This document shows positions 1-8,930 of a stretch of DNA of 64,000 nt, in pieces; the stretch's first letter is position 1, and each line of letters begins with the position of its first letter. The position numbers and the translations under genes are program-made. The notes under the pieces were generated by a model that saw only the letters and a program-made list of their open reading frames with translations, was not told where the DNA came from and made no database searches. This DNA comes from PCC-7336 sp039817825 (lineage in GTDB: Bacteria; Cyanobacteriota; Cyanobacteriia; Thermostichales; PCC-7336): assembly GCA_039817825.1 (NCBI GenBank), contig JBCBVA010000004.1, positions 11,030 through 75,029 on the forward strand. The letters are read 5' to 3'.

Positions 1-780
1 ATACTGGGGGCAGAAGGGTTCAAAGAGATCACGCTGCTGGGGCAAAACATCGACGCCTATGGCCGCGATCTGAATACTAATCTGGCCTCCTTACTGCGAT
101 ACGTCCACGATGTGGATGGCATCGAGCGGATTCGCTTCGCCACCAGCCACCCCCGCTACTTCACCGAAGAGCTGATTGCTACCTGTGCCGAGCTACCCAA
201 GGTGTGCGAGCAGTTCCACATTCCCTTCCAGGCAGGCAACAACGATGTGCTCAAGCGTATGCGCCGTGGATATACCCACGAGCGCTATCGCAGCATCATT
301 GAGCTAGTTCGCTCCTACATGCCCGATTCGTCCATTACTGCCGATGCGATTGTGGCGTTTCCGGGGGAAACAGACGAGCAGTTTTTGGACACATTGCAGC
401 TGATTCACGACATTGGCTTCGATGCGGTCAACACTGCAGCGTATTCTCCCCGCCCCGGCACCCCAGCTGCGACATGGGAAGGTCAGTTGAGCGAAGCGGT
501 CAAGAGCGATCGCCTACAGCGCATTAACCGAGCTGTGGCTCAGTCTGCTGCAGAACGCAGCCAACGATATCTGGGTCGTACGGAAGAGGTTCTGGTGGAA
601 GCGGTCAATCCCAAGCGTCCCGACCAAGTCAGCGGTCGCACCCGCACCGGCCGCCTCGTGTTCTTTGATGGGGATATTCAGGTGCTTCGCGGGCAATTGG
701 TCACCGTTCGGATTGGAGAAGCCAGAGCCTTCAGCCTCACAGGCGAGCGACTTGGACAGGCCGCCCAGGCTTGTCGTTAA
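1..780 (+). CDS. miaB: tRNA-2-methylthio-N6-dimethylallyladenosine synthase, 3' part
   Basis: This frame is open from the first base of the window, so the gene begins outside and only about 259 C-terminal residues are seen. MiaB is a radical-SAM enzyme that methylthiolates i6A37 in tRNAs reading UNN codons. The visible part holds the back half of the radical-SAM barrel (LLGQNIDAYG, RFATSHPRYF, FHIPFQAGNNDVLKRMRRGY, IVAFPGETDEQF) and a C-terminal TRAM RNA-binding domain from about window base 560 on. The CX3CX2C cluster ligands lie upstream of the window. The related enzyme RimO is less likely because the NNDVLKRM and FPGE context follows the MiaB pattern. A MIF-like gene follows 92 bases later on the same strand. 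Confidence 0.93.
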   Translation: MLGAEGFKEITLLGQNIDAYGRDLNTNLASLLRYVHDVDGIERIRFATSHPRYFTEELIATCAELPKVCEQFHIPFQAGNNDVLKRMRRGYTHERYRSIIELVRSYMPDSSITADAIVAFPGETDEQFLDTLQLIHDIGFDAVNTAAYSPRPGTPAATWEGQLSEAVKSDRLQRINRAVAQSAAERSQRYLGRTEEVLVEAVNPKRPDQVSGRTRTGRLVFFDGDIQVLRGQLVTVRIGEARAFSLTGERLGQAAQACR

Positions 781-872
781 AACCGTTGGCTAGCATAGCG
801 ATCTTAGCGATCTGTAATAGCAGGCTAATCGCCAATCTGCTAGGACAAAGGGGTAGTGTGCAACCATCCAAC

Positions 873-1223
873 ATGCCGCTCATTAAAGTTCAAACGTCTG
901 TTGCCGACACCTCTACTGTCAACGTAGACGGCTTGCTAAAGTCCCTATCCTCCGGCTTGGCCAGTCATCTGGGTAAACCCGAGTCCTATGTCATGACAGC
1001 ATTTGAGTCAGGGGTGCCGATGACCTTTGCAGGCACATCCGAACCGGTTTGCTATGTGGAAATCAAGAGTGTTGGCACCATGGGCTCCGACAAAACTGGG
1101 GCGATGAGTACAGCATTTTGCCAAGAATTGAGCGATGCATTGGGAGTTGAAAAAGGCCGTATCTACATCGAATTCGCTGATTCAGCCGGGTACATGTGGG
1201 GCTGGAACGGTCGTACGTTCTAA
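873..1223 (+). CDS. MIF-like tautomerase family protein
   Basis: This 116-residue protein has the length and pattern of the macrophage migration inhibitory factor/phenylpyruvate tautomerase family. After Met removal it would start with Pro1, the catalytic base of the superfamily (MPLIKVQTSV). Other family landmarks are LGKPESYVM, FAGTSEP and the C-terminal YMWGWNGRTF. The CXXC redox motif of mammalian MIF is absent; the matching segment reads VCYV. The start at 873 is chosen because it puts Pro at position 1; an upstream in-frame start at 771 would bury it behind 34 unrelated residues and overlap miaB. It ends in a strong hairpin. The physiological substrate in bacteria is not known. Confidence 0.85.
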   Translation: MPLIKVQTSVADTSTVNVDGLLKSLSSGLASHLGKPESYVMTAFESGVPMTFAGTSEPVCYVEIKSVGTMGSDKTGAMSTAFCQELSDALGVEKGRIYIEFADSAGYMWGWNGRTF

Positions 1224-1262
1224 GTTGCGCGCCAGCTTCGGCACCTCGCACAGTTCGATCAC

Positions 1263-1292
1263 ACAGCCCGCTTCCGACCGGAAGCGGGCTGT
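1263..1292. terminator. strong hairpin between convergent genes
   Basis: ACAGCCCGCTTCCG (1263-1276) and CGGAAGCGGGCTGT (1279-1292) are perfectly complementary, giving a GC-rich stem of 13-14 bp with a tiny loop. It lies 39 bases after the MIF-like stop and 34 bases after the stop of the 52-residue minus-strand gene, so it is placed to serve both. No long T-tract follows on either strand. Confidence 0.7.
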
Positions 1293-1326
1293 AGTGTGTC
1301 AATACAATAGCGAGACTAAGCGGTCA

Positions 1327-1485
1327 CTAAGAACGCGTTTCTTCATGAACGACCTTGACTCGGCTGCGCAGACGGTCAATGGTGCGACCCAGGCGTTTTT
1401 GCTTGAGTTGCATGCGATCGAGGTGCTGAATATCTTCAGCGTAATAGTCTCGAATTGCCATATCAACGGCAGTAGCGTGTGCCAT
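1327..1485 (-). CDS. small charged protein, 52 residues, unknown function
   Basis: A 52-residue reading frame starts at an ATG at 1485 preceded by an AGAGGT-type ribosome site and ends at TAG at 1327. The product starts MAHATAVDMAIRDYYAED and continues as a basic, heptad-like helix rich in Arg, Lys, Leu and Gln, ending EETRS. It is probably a single amphipathic helix with an acidic head, with no membrane segment and no Cys. I do not recognise the family. Support comes from the ribosome site, the amphipathic pattern and the shared hairpin terminator; overlapping frames on both strands give unconvincing proteins. Confidence 0.6.
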   Translation of the reverse strand: MAHATAVDMAIRDYYAEDIQHLDRMQLKQKRLGRTIDRLRSRVKVVHEETRS

Positions 1486-2287
1486 AACAAAACCTCTAAC
1501 AAGTAGGTAAGGGAGATCGACATCGGAAAACAGTGGGGATGGCGCATGTCACCAGGTTTTTGAAGACCTCCTGAAACGGAACTGCACAGCAGTTGGCCTC
1601 AGACATGCCAAGCAAACTCTCCGTACCAAAAGACGAAACTTTTTAGTCTTAATGAGATTGCGCCCTTAATGCTTCGGGGATGCGGGCTAGTCGATTGCGA
1701 TCTGCACCTTGACACGAATCACAAACCAGCCGAGCCCACAATCAAAGAACTGTAGCTGTTGCTACAATTTTACCCAGTAATTGTTATGGATTGCCATTCT
1801 GAAATCTTAAGGAATAATTAGGGTGTAAAAGATCCGCACAACTTAGACAGAAAGCTTGAAGAATCTGCTACTCGCTTAACATTGGCTGCGATCTCAATGT
1901 ATCTGGCTGACTGGTGAGGTCTCCATTTTCGAAGACGCCGCACGCACTCCGGAAATAACCATCAACTTTACATCGACAGCTGGCTGAACAGATCTAGCAA
2001 TCCGCTTCAGGGCGTGGAGGCCGCTAAAAGCCTTGATTGGCGGGGAAGAATGGCTAGCTAGTACTCTCCATAGCGGATTGCCGAACGCCATATCTTGAAT
2101 AGGTTCTTTCACGCAGAGACTACAGCAGAGTCAGGCGATCGAACTGAGCGCAGCTTGTCAGAGCCCCCAGACCACCAACTCTAGTTTCAGGGGCCGGTCA
2201 TCTCTATGCAGTGAGGGTTAAGTACACCCGAGCGAATTACCGGCACCCGTGCCCGATCGCTTGCCCCCAACCTCTAAACCCCGCTCG
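1486..2287. other. 802-bp gap without a credible gene
   Basis: The stretch holds the upstream region of the 52-residue gene, a small hairpin followed by T residues at 1751-1770 (stem TGTAGC/GCTACA) that could end a plus-strand transcript, and one MITE-A copy at about 1996-2083. A 72-codon minus-strand frame at 1894-2112 is largely built from the repeat and is not counted as a gene. Confidence 0.6.
1996..2083 (-). mobile_element. MITE-A copy 1 (short inverted-repeat element)
   Basis: Read on the minus strand, the element opens GGCAATCCGCTATGGAGAGT and closes with AGCGGATTGCT. The inner part contains a CAAGGCTTTTAGC block that recurs, with drift, in copies at 52745 and 62269. The outer ends form an 11-bp inverted repeat (GGCAATCCGCT/AGCGGATTGCy). 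It has no coding capacity and is therefore a non-autonomous element. Confidence 0.65.
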
Positions 2288-2803
2288 CTATGAATTGCCT
2301 ACGTTGGTAAACGGGTACGCGCGAGACGTAGTATTAGCAGGAGCCCGATCGACGCCATCTCGAAATAGCTGGTAGTCGATCGCCAATTGGCGATAAACCC
2401 ACCAACTGGGGCGATCGCAGTATTTCGCGCGGTACATGGCAACCTGTCGTTCGCCAAATCCCGGATCGTTGCGATCTTCTGACACTTTAGTGACGATCCA
2501 CACCTGCATCTGCTTCAACGCCATGCGAGAGTACCAATCTTGGGTCTGCTCGGGAACTTGGTACTCCAGTTTTTGCAACAGGAGCGAGACCACCTGGATA
2601 TCGTCGTTCAATAACTTGACCAACTGCTCGTACGGACTCAGGGATTCAGCGTGCTGACCGGTTCGACTGCCAGGACGTGTGCCAAATCGCTCTCGATACC
2701 ACCGCACAGCTTTGACCAACAGCGGCCATGTGCAGTAGAGGAACCCAATTGCAGCTAGCAGCCAAGCTACTAGCGTAATCAATTGTTCGGTGTCAATTTG
2801 CAT
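2288..2803 (-). CDS. membrane-anchored hypothetical protein
   Basis: This 171-residue protein has one N-terminal membrane segment (about residues 9-30, LVAWLLAAIGFLYCTWPLLV) followed by a basic linker and a soluble region of about 120 residues. The soluble part contains LLQKLEYQVP, WYSRMALKQMQVW and CDRPSWWVYRQL. It starts with ATG right after the base composition changes, and no overlapping frame competes. I do not recognise the family and see no catalytic motif. It stands alone, facing away from cobI. Confidence 0.65.
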   Translation of the reverse strand: MQIDTEQLITLVAWLLAAIGFLYCTWPLLVKAVRWYRERFGTRPGSRTGQHAESLSPYEQLVKLLNDDIQVVSLLLQKLEYQVPEQTQDWYSRMALKQMQVWIVTKVSEDRNDPGFGERQVAMYRAKYCDRPSWWVYRQLAIDYQLFRDGVDRAPANTTSRAYPFTNVGNS

Positions 2804-3211
2804 GAATCAGCCGTGCATGGGTCGGTCAAAGACACTGTAGTCCGTAGATGTCGCGTAGCTAGTTTTACGAACTACCACCTAAAATTGGCAGGCTCTCGCC
2901 TCTTATCATTATCGCTGCAATGCGACCGGCGATCGCTGTTTGATGCCAAGAACTTAGGACGTTCCGTTCGTTGGGTGCAATAGCCACTTCGGCAGCCAGC
3001 GACGCTCATTCACAAGACCTGAGTTCGATGGCCTTCTTCCCCAGCCTTTGCTGCTGTAAGCTCCAAGGGGTCAAGATGGCTCTCCCCCTGACGAGAGCAG
3101 GGCGTGTAGCAATTGTTCTAGCGGTTTACCGATCGCTATCGTTCTCCTGCGGGCTTGTAACCCCCAAAGCGAGTACTGTTGCACTCTAAACGCGCAATCG
3201 CAGGATCGTTG
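2804..3211. other. intergenic region upstream of cobI, no gene seen
   Basis: This is about 400 bp between divergent genes. Short frames here look like noise. A weak TAGTT/AACTA hairpin near 2860 is the only structure I see, and I find no convincing cobalamin riboswitch (no recognisable B12 box). Confidence 0.5.
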
Positions 3212-3934
3212 ATGGCCATAGGAACGCTGTGGGGAGTGAGCGTAGGACCGGGAAACCCAGACTGGATGACCGTAGAAGGCATTCGCGCGATCCAATCTGT
3301 GGGAGCGATCGCTTGCCCTCAAGATCGCCAGGGTAAACCTGGTATGGCTTATCGGATTGCCCAGCAATACGTGGGAGAGCGGCCTGTCATTAGCTTGGAT
3401 TTACCGTTTGTGACCGATGCGGATGTTTTGGAGCGATCGTGGCAAGCTGCCGCAAAGCAACTGGTGCCCATTTTGCAGCAAGGCAGCGACGTTGCGTTCA
3501 TATGCGAGGGGGATGCCAGTTTTTTCAGCACGTTTGCATATCTAGCACGGGAAGTGCGCCAACAAGAAGCAGGGGTAGGGGTTCAAGTCTTGCCTGGGGT
3601 CTGTTCTCCCCTGGCAGCAGCGGCGGCTCTGAGTATCCCCCTATCGATGTGGGATGAAGGTGTTGCGATTGTACCTGCGGTGCATCGAGTCGACGAACTG
3701 GACGCAATTCTGGACTGGGCGGATGTTGTGGTGCTGATGAAACTGTCCTCGGTGTTCGATCGCGTCTACGCCACGTTAGAGCGACGTAGCTTACTGGCCC
3801 ACACCGGCTTGGTGGAATGGCTGGGATGGCCTCAACAGCAGGCATTTCACTCGCTCAACAATATGCAGGACTATCGCCCTCCTTACTTCTCGATCGCTAT
3901 TGTGCGCAACCCACTGAAACGTTTTCCGGGCTGA
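3212..3934 (+). CDS. cobI: precorrin-2 C20-methyltransferase
   Basis: The 240-residue product is an SAM-dependent tetrapyrrole methylase that methylates C20 of precorrin-2 (or cobalt-factor II) on the way to cobalamin. The N-terminal glycine-rich loop GTLWGVSVGPGNPD, the central FICEGDASFFSTF motif and LPGVCSPLAAAA match the CobI/CbiL family, as does the length. The ATG at 3212 is preferred because it starts right before the loop, as in homologues; an alternative start at 3179 adds 11 residues. No other cobalamin gene is adjacent. CobI versus CbiL (aerobic or anaerobic branch) cannot be separated by reading; the shared reaction is secure. Confidence 0.88.
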   Translation: MAIGTLWGVSVGPGNPDWMTVEGIRAIQSVGAIACPQDRQGKPGMAYRIAQQYVGERPVISLDLPFVTDADVLERSWQAAAKQLVPILQQGSDVAFICEGDASFFSTFAYLAREVRQQEAGVGVQVLPGVCSPLAAAAALSIPLSMWDEGVAIVPAVHRVDELDAILDWADVVVLMKLSSVFDRVYATLERRSLLAHTGLVEWLGWPQQQAFHSLNNMQDYRPPYFSIAIVRNPLKRFPG

Positions 3935-4026
3935 CTATGAAGACTGTTATCTATCTCGCGCAGGTTGCAGCCAGCCCGAGAGCGCTTGATTAAAGGAATA
4001 GTCAGACAGGTCGATGGTCAGGGCTG

Positions 4027-4632
4027 TCACGATTCTGCAACAGCTTGAAGGAACGGAAGATTGGCTTCCGCCGGGGACAGCTTGATATGGGACATGCCCT
4101 GCTTAGTCAGGGTTTCAATTGCCGCCGTGCGAATACGATAGGGCCAGATTAAATACTTGGTGTTGATGTAGTCCGTGCCCGTGCGAGCCAAGCTGACGTG
4201 CTCGGTGGTCATCATGGCGCGAGGACCGCGCAAGATGGTGGCTTCCGCCAGACGGATGCGTTGAAATAGCTGGCTGAAGGGCTCTTGAGGCCGCTGCACA
4301 AACACCGCGATCGCCACGTCGCAAGGGTTGTAGTAATTGCCATCGCCGCACAGCAACATCGCCTCGCTGCACAGCACCTCCGTTGTATTGGTTTCCTCGA
4401 AGGCCAAGACCGGATAGAGAAACGTGCGAATTTGCTCCACTTGCCAGGAGTTAACCGTATGGCGACTGCTACTGCCTCGCACCCAGCTCGATACTGGAGG
4501 CAGGACGGCTTCGCTCAACAACCGGTAAACGTACTGGGGTCGCCCCAGCCAGCACAACGCGTCTTCGTAAAACTGCTGCGACGCCGCTAACTCCATATTT
4601 TGAAGCGAGCTCGATGAGGTCAGCGATTGCAT
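4027..4632 (-). CDS. conserved-looking hypothetical protein
   Basis: This 201-residue soluble protein starts at an ATG (MQSLTSSSS); an alternative TTG seven codons upstream is possible. It contains WLGRPQYVYRLLSEAV, FEETNTTEVLCSEAMLLCGD and RTGTDYINTKYLIWPYRIR. No signal peptide, membrane segment or familiar catalytic motif is visible. The length and the absence of a better overlapping frame support a real gene. It lies downstream of and on the same strand as the DUF362 gene, 146 bases away, so co-transcription is possible. I do not recognise the function. Confidence 0.65.
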   Translation of the reverse strand: MQSLTSSSSLQNMELAASQQFYEDALCWLGRPQYVYRLLSEAVLPPVSSWVRGSSSRHTVNSWQVEQIRTFLYPVLAFEETNTTEVLCSEAMLLCGDGNYYNPCDVAIAVFVQRPQEPFSQLFQRIRLAEATILRGPRAMMTTEHVSLARTGTDYINTKYLIWPYRIRTAAIETLTKQGMSHIKLSPAEANLPFLQAVAES

Positions 4633-4778
4633 GTCTGGGTCGCGATCGTCCAAAGCCAGCTCCAGTCAGAAGTTTTAGCTTGCCCGATTCAACCTAGAGT
4701 TCTGCGAAAGTGCGATCGAACACTCGCTCAAGGCCGTGGCTGACCGGTTCCAATAGCAAACACGCGTTCCCAGTGCGA

Positions 4779-5765
4779 TTAGGCCCGTTTGGGCAAACTT
4801 CGAGCTTCCGACCATAGGGTGAAAACGTGCTTGAGGGTCGATCGCAGGACACGAGGAGCCCCAAAATCAATCGGCATCATGCGATCGGGCAATCGCCAGT
4901 CATCCACTTGTAGCTCGTGCCAATCGGCCCCTGTGATGTCCAGGGTATCCATCTCCGGCATCACCCCCAATTCGCGACCGGCCAGATAAATCGGCACCGT
5001 TTGCGGATCGACTTGCAACAGTTCCAGCAGTAAACGATCCAGCGCAAACACGTTATCTGACGCAGCCAGAATCCCCAATGGGCGAGGTAGACCTCCGCTG
5101 GGGCCATTACCTTCGTGACCCACAATGCCATCCACAATCGACAGTTGAGGGGCAATCGCCATAGCTGTCTCTACCAACATCGTGGCGAAGCGAATTTTGT
5201 CCTTGCCAGCTTCCATATGCCACCAGGCTTTCATCTTGCCGGGAACGCAACCAAATAAATTCTTGACCGCCAACGTCACCGTCAGTTGGACGTGAGATTT
5301 TACTTTCGGCAGATTAATCATCACATCCGCTCCCAGCGCTTCGCGGCTTAAGCGCAGATGTGCAAACTGGCGATCGTCCGGCGCAGTAAAGCGCTGGCCT
5401 TTGAATTCAATAATCTCCACCCCCAGCTCGTCACACAGCGGCACCAGCCCGTTTTTAGAGGCCACCCCAAACGCACTGCCAAACGCCGGACTATCGCCAA
5501 TAAAGGGTTGTCCTCCTGCCTCCAGCACTGCCTCGGCAACCACGCGCACCAGCTCCGGTCGCGTCGTACATTCATTCTCCGGGCGAGCCCCCGTCAGCAG
5601 ATTGGGCTTCAACAGCACGCGCGGTTGCGATCGATCGCTGGACGACTGCAACACACCAGCCATTCCGCCCCACGGCTCGAGCATAGTCGCTAACGATTGG
5701 CGCAGATCGTCTAAGTCGTAAGATTCTGTCTTGTGAAGACTGACCAAAGAACGGGGACTAGGCAC
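4779..5765 (-). CDS. DUF362 domain protein
   Basis: The 328-residue product matches the DUF362 family: VLLKPNLLTG and CTTRPELVRVVAEAVLEAG near the N-terminus, GDSPAFGSAFG, MINLPKVKSHVQLTVTLAVKNLFGC and IVDGIVGHEGNGPSGG. Family members often carry ferredoxin-like Cys clusters, but none is seen here. It starts with GTG directly after the TAA of ccs1 (the stop ends at 5766, the start is at 5765), so the two genes are almost certainly translationally coupled. The family has no firmly established general reaction; coupling to cytochrome c assembly suggests, but does not show, a role in electron-transfer biogenesis. Confidence 0.85.
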   Translation of the reverse strand: MPSPRSLVSLHKTESYDLDDLRQSLATMLEPWGGMAGVLQSSSDRSQPRVLLKPNLLTGARPENECTTRPELVRVVAEAVLEAGGQPFIGDSPAFGSAFGVASKNGLVPLCDELGVEIIEFKGQRFTAPDDRQFAHLRLSREALGADVMINLPKVKSHVQLTVTLAVKNLFGCVPGKMKAWWHMEAGKDKIRFATMLVETAMAIAPQLSIVDGIVGHEGNGPSGGLPRPLGILAASDNVFALDRLLLELLQVDPQTVPIYLAGRELGVMPEMDTLDITGADWHELQVDDWRLPDRMMPIDFGAPRVLRSTLKHVFTLWSEARSLPKRA

Positions 5766-7142
5766 TTAAGACTCCTGGGCGATCGTGGTACTGAGACTGT
5801 CTGCGGCGGAACTGTCTGCATTCACTGTATCGGTAGACGCGGGAGAGATGCGATCGAGCAAGCGACAAAATTCCCGTTCGAAGGTTACCAATGCCCGATT
5901 GGTTTTTCCCCCCACATAGAGGTTGGAATCCTCCTGCAGAGCCCAGATCTGGCTGTGACTGACATAGCTCATCATGACTCCCAGCATCAACAAGCCAAAC
6001 CCGGCATACACCAGCGGAATCCCCGGATCGGACTTAATCTGCAGGCCAGTAGCGCCAATCAGGTCATCCAGATAAATTGTCTGACCGTCAACGTCTATGC
6101 TGCCCCCTGCTCGCATGGGGCCAACCAAGTTGCCATCTTTCCCGTAAATCAGCGCTGTCCCCTGAAAATCGGGCACCAACATCGTTAACCCTTCCGACAT
6201 GTCTGGCTTCGTCGGCACAAATGTCCCCCATAACTTGTTGCCCCCTGGCTGGCGCAACGGCTGCAGTGGCAGTCGAAAAGCCGGACTGCGATTGATACGC
6301 ACTACAACCGAGTCCACGCTCCAGTCTGCCTGGTAGAGCGTGACCCCTTTGTATTTCAATGGCTCGTTGACAAAAATCGTTTTGCGTTCCGCTTCTTCCC
6401 CCCCATCGATTACCGACAGATCGGAATAGAATTGCTTGACCCGGCCGTCGTCGGCATAGTCAATCCAAAACCGATTCACTTTCAATTCCCAATCCGGCAG
6501 CTTATTGGCCAGACTGCCCACTTCAATGGCGTTCCGAATGGGAGAAATCGTGCCTGCCGGAATCATCTCCTGCACTTTGTAACCAGACAGTGACCCCCAA
6601 ATGGCTCCCGCCAACACCAACAGCATGCTGGCATGCACTACAATTGGGCCAATTTTGCCGACAATCCCTTTACGGGCATAGAGCTTGTTGCCCTCGCGAA
6701 ACGTCAAATAGCGTTGCTGTTTCAAAGAGGCTTCGAAATCGTCCAGCTCCCCACTCGGCAGGGAGGCGCTGAGGGCAAATTTTTTAAAGGATTCGGGGCG
6801 TTTGTAATAGCTCCAGCGGCGAGCCACTTTCAGCATGGGCCACTGGCGGGTGACGGTGCAGGCTGCCAAACTGGCACCAAACAGGATGAGCAGCGATAGA
6901 AACCAAGTGGCTTGATAGACGCGGTTGAGGCTGAGGGCCAGCAACACTTTCCAGGTCAAAAAACCGAAGCGAGCCGGAGACTCCGGATACGTGGCTTGGT
7001 AATATTGAACCGTTTCCCCCTGTTCCACAAATGTGCCTGTGGCGCAGGCGATCGCAATAACCAACAACAACACAATAGCCAACCGCAAATCGGCCAAGAT
7101 AGGCAACAAGTCGCGACGGAAGTAGCGGGAAATAGCCTTCAT
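5766..7142 (-). CDS. ccs1: cytochrome c biogenesis protein Ccs1 (ResB family)
   Basis: This 458-residue membrane protein is the cyanobacterial/chloroplast System II component that, with CcsA, delivers and attaches heme to apocytochromes c on the lumenal side. Visible hallmarks are RYFRRDLLPILADLRLAIVL at the N-terminus, GTFVEQGE, paired membrane segments near residues 15-40, 75-100 and 165-190, a large soluble loop and a final membrane segment GLLMLGVMMSYVSHSQIWA. The start at 7142 is chosen because MKAISRYF matches the family; an upstream start at 7220 adds 26 residues. It is coupled to DUF362. The window holds a second, different ResB/CcsA pair at 38.5-42.3 kb. Confidence 0.92.
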   Translation of the reverse strand: MKAISRYFRRDLLPILADLRLAIVLLLVIAIACATGTFVEQGETVQYYQATYPESPARFGFLTWKVLLALSLNRVYQATWFLSLLILFGASLAACTVTRQWPMLKVARRWSYYKRPESFKKFALSASLPSGELDDFEASLKQQRYLTFREGNKLYARKGIVGKIGPIVVHASMLLVLAGAIWGSLSGYKVQEMIPAGTISPIRNAIEVGSLANKLPDWELKVNRFWIDYADDGRVKQFYSDLSVIDGGEEAERKTIFVNEPLKYKGVTLYQADWSVDSVVVRINRSPAFRLPLQPLRQPGGNKLWGTFVPTKPDMSEGLTMLVPDFQGTALIYGKDGNLVGPMRAGGSIDVDGQTIYLDDLIGATGLQIKSDPGIPLVYAGFGLLMLGVMMSYVSHSQIWALQEDSNLYVGGKTNRALVTFEREFCRLLDRISPASTDTVNADSSAADSLSTTIAQES

Positions 7143-7280
7143 AAATGCAACGATGGAGATTCTGACACTTAGCAAGAGCCCTGCGAGCAAAGAAGCTACA
7201 GGCACCCAAACTGATAACACTATCTATTGTCTGACAAAACCCGATTTAGCGTCGCTGACAGTCCGTCGTGGTTGTTCTCA

Positions 7281-7361
7281 TTGATATTTCGTCCTTGGTC
7301 CCTCGTCCTTCGTCATTAGTGGGGAGCAAAAACCAATGACCAATGACTAATGACCAATCCC
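7281..7361. repeat. heptamer-rich repeat tract able to fold back
   Basis: The tract has GTCCTTGG-like heptads on the left and CCAATGACCAATGACTAATG on the right, ending at the lysS stop. GTCATTAG (7312-7319) and CTAATGAC (7347-7354) form an 8-bp stem. Similar heptanucleotide repeats are well known in cyanobacteria. A related tract lies at 12778-12880, also just after the stop of a minus-strand gene. Confidence 0.65.
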
Positions 7362-8930
7362 CTACTCCCCAGCCCCAGGCCGCAACAGCGGAAACGCAAT
7401 CACATCCCGAATGCTGGCCGAGTCCGTCAGCAACATGCAGAGGCGGTCAATTCCGATCCCCAGCCCCATCGTGGGTGGCAATCCGTACTCGATCGCTGTC
7501 AAAAAATCCTCATCCAGAAAATGCGCTTCCTCATTACCTGCTGCCTTCTGAGCCGCTTGATCTTCCAGACGCGCTCGTTGATCCAGTGGATCGTTCAACT
7601 CGGAATACCCGTTGGCAGTTTCGCGCCCCACAATAAACAGCTCGAATCGTTCTACTAACCCAGGCTTAGAGCGATGGGCTCGAGCCAACGGAGAATTCTC
7701 GACCGGATAATCCATCACAAAGGTAGGTTGCCGCAGCTGTTCTTCGCAGCAATCCTCAAACGCCTTCACCAACAACAACCCCAAGCTGTTGCAGTCGTCT
7801 GCCCCCTTCACATTCAAGTCCGCCAGAGCCAGCTTGGCGGCTGCCAGCCCCTCATCTGCAGGTAGTTCCGCAAAGGCATCGAAGTCAACGCCAGTCGTCT
7901 CGCTCACCAACTCGTGCATCGTCACCCGTCGCCACGGAGGAGTCAGGTCAATCTCCTCATCTTGGTACATCAGCTTAGTGGTGCCTAACGCCGCCTCAGA
8001 CGCATTCACAATCAGGGTCTCCGTCAGAGCCATCATGTCGTGATAATCGCCGTACGCTTGGTACACCTCCACCGAGGTAAATTCGGGATTGTGGCGAGTG
8101 GAAATCCCCTCGTTGCGGAAAATTCGGCCCAGCTCGAACACTTTTTCTAAGCCGCCGACCACCAGGCGCTTCAGGTGCAACTCCGTGGCAATCCGCAGGA
8201 AGAGTTCCAAATCGAGAGCGTTGTGGTGAGTCTTGAACGGGCGAGCCTCCGCTCCGCCAGCCCCTGACTGCAGTACTGGAGTTTCAATCTCCAGAAAGTC
8301 CAAATCCTCCAGGGTTCTGCGAATGGTGCGGACAATTTTGGCCCGCTGCTGGAAGGTGTGTCGCACCTCGGGATTGACCATTAAATCCACGTAGCGCTGG
8401 CGATAGCGCTTTTCCACATCCTTGAGGCCGTGGTACTTATCTGGCAGGGGCAACAGCGACTTGCTCAAAATTTTGTACTCGTCCACCGCTACCGACAATT
8501 CCCCTTTGTCCGTGCGCTTGATGGTACCGCTTACCCCCAGCCAGTCTCCGGCATCGGTCAGTTTCTTGAGGGTATTGAAGGCCCCTTCCCCCATCCCAGC
8601 AGTAATGCGCTTCTTATCGAGATACAGCTGAATTGTTCCAGACAAGTCTTGCAGCGTGAAAAAGGCCAGCTTGCCAAACACGCGCCGCAGCATAATCCGA
8701 CCGGCGATCGCCACCCGATCGTCTGCCTCAGCCCCGGCCTCTAATTCTACGTAAGACTCTTGTAACTCCTGCGCCATGTGAGTGCGATCGAACTTGTAGG
8801 CATATGGCTCGATATCGGCAGCCCGTAACTGTTCGACCTTCTCGATGCGAGCAGCCTTCAATGCATCGATATCCTCCGGTTGACCGGCATCGGTTGGAGC
8901 AGGATTGGAGGTGGCAGATTTGCTGGACAT
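7362..8930 (-). CDS. lysS: lysyl-tRNA synthetase, class II
   Basis: The 522-residue enzyme charges tRNA-Lys. It has an N-terminal OB-fold anticodon-binding domain (VAIAGRIMLRRVFGKLAFFT) and the class II core: motif 1 near FLEIETPVLQ, motif 2 FRNEGISTRHNPEFT and motif 3 GLGIGIDRLCMLL near the C-terminus. The start at 8930 (MSSKSATSNP) is preferred over an upstream start at 9047 that would add 39 residues not typical of the family. Length is normal. Downstream lies the heptamer repeat, then ccs1. Confidence 0.95.
   Translation of the reverse strand: MSSKSATSNPAPTDAGQPEDIDALKAARIEKVEQLRAADIEPYAYKFDRTHMAQELQESYVELEAGAEADDRVAIAGRIMLRRVFGKLAFFTLQDLSGTIQLYLDKKRITAGMGEGAFNTLKKLTDAGDWLGVSGTIKRTDKGELSVAVDEYKILSKSLLPLPDKYHGLKDVEKRYRQRYVDLMVNPEVRHTFQQRAKIVRTIRRTLEDLDFLEIETPVLQSGAGGAEARPFKTHHNALDLELFLRIATELHLKRLVVGGLEKVFELGRIFRNEGISTRHNPEFTSVEVYQAYGDYHDMMALTETLIVNASEAALGTTKLMYQDEEIDLTPPWRRVTMHELVSETTGVDFDAFAELPADEGLAAAKLALADLNVKGADDCNSLGLLLVKAFEDCCEEQLRQPTFVMDYPVENSPLARAHRSKPGLVERFELFIVGRETANGYSELNDPLDQRARLEDQAAQKAAGNEEAHFLDEDFLTAIEYGLPPTMGLGIGIDRLCMLLTDSASIRDVIAFPLLRPGAGE

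Noticed and set aside
2804..3211. cobalamin riboswitch before cobI
   Set aside because: No recognisable B12 box or matching structure could be found by eye.
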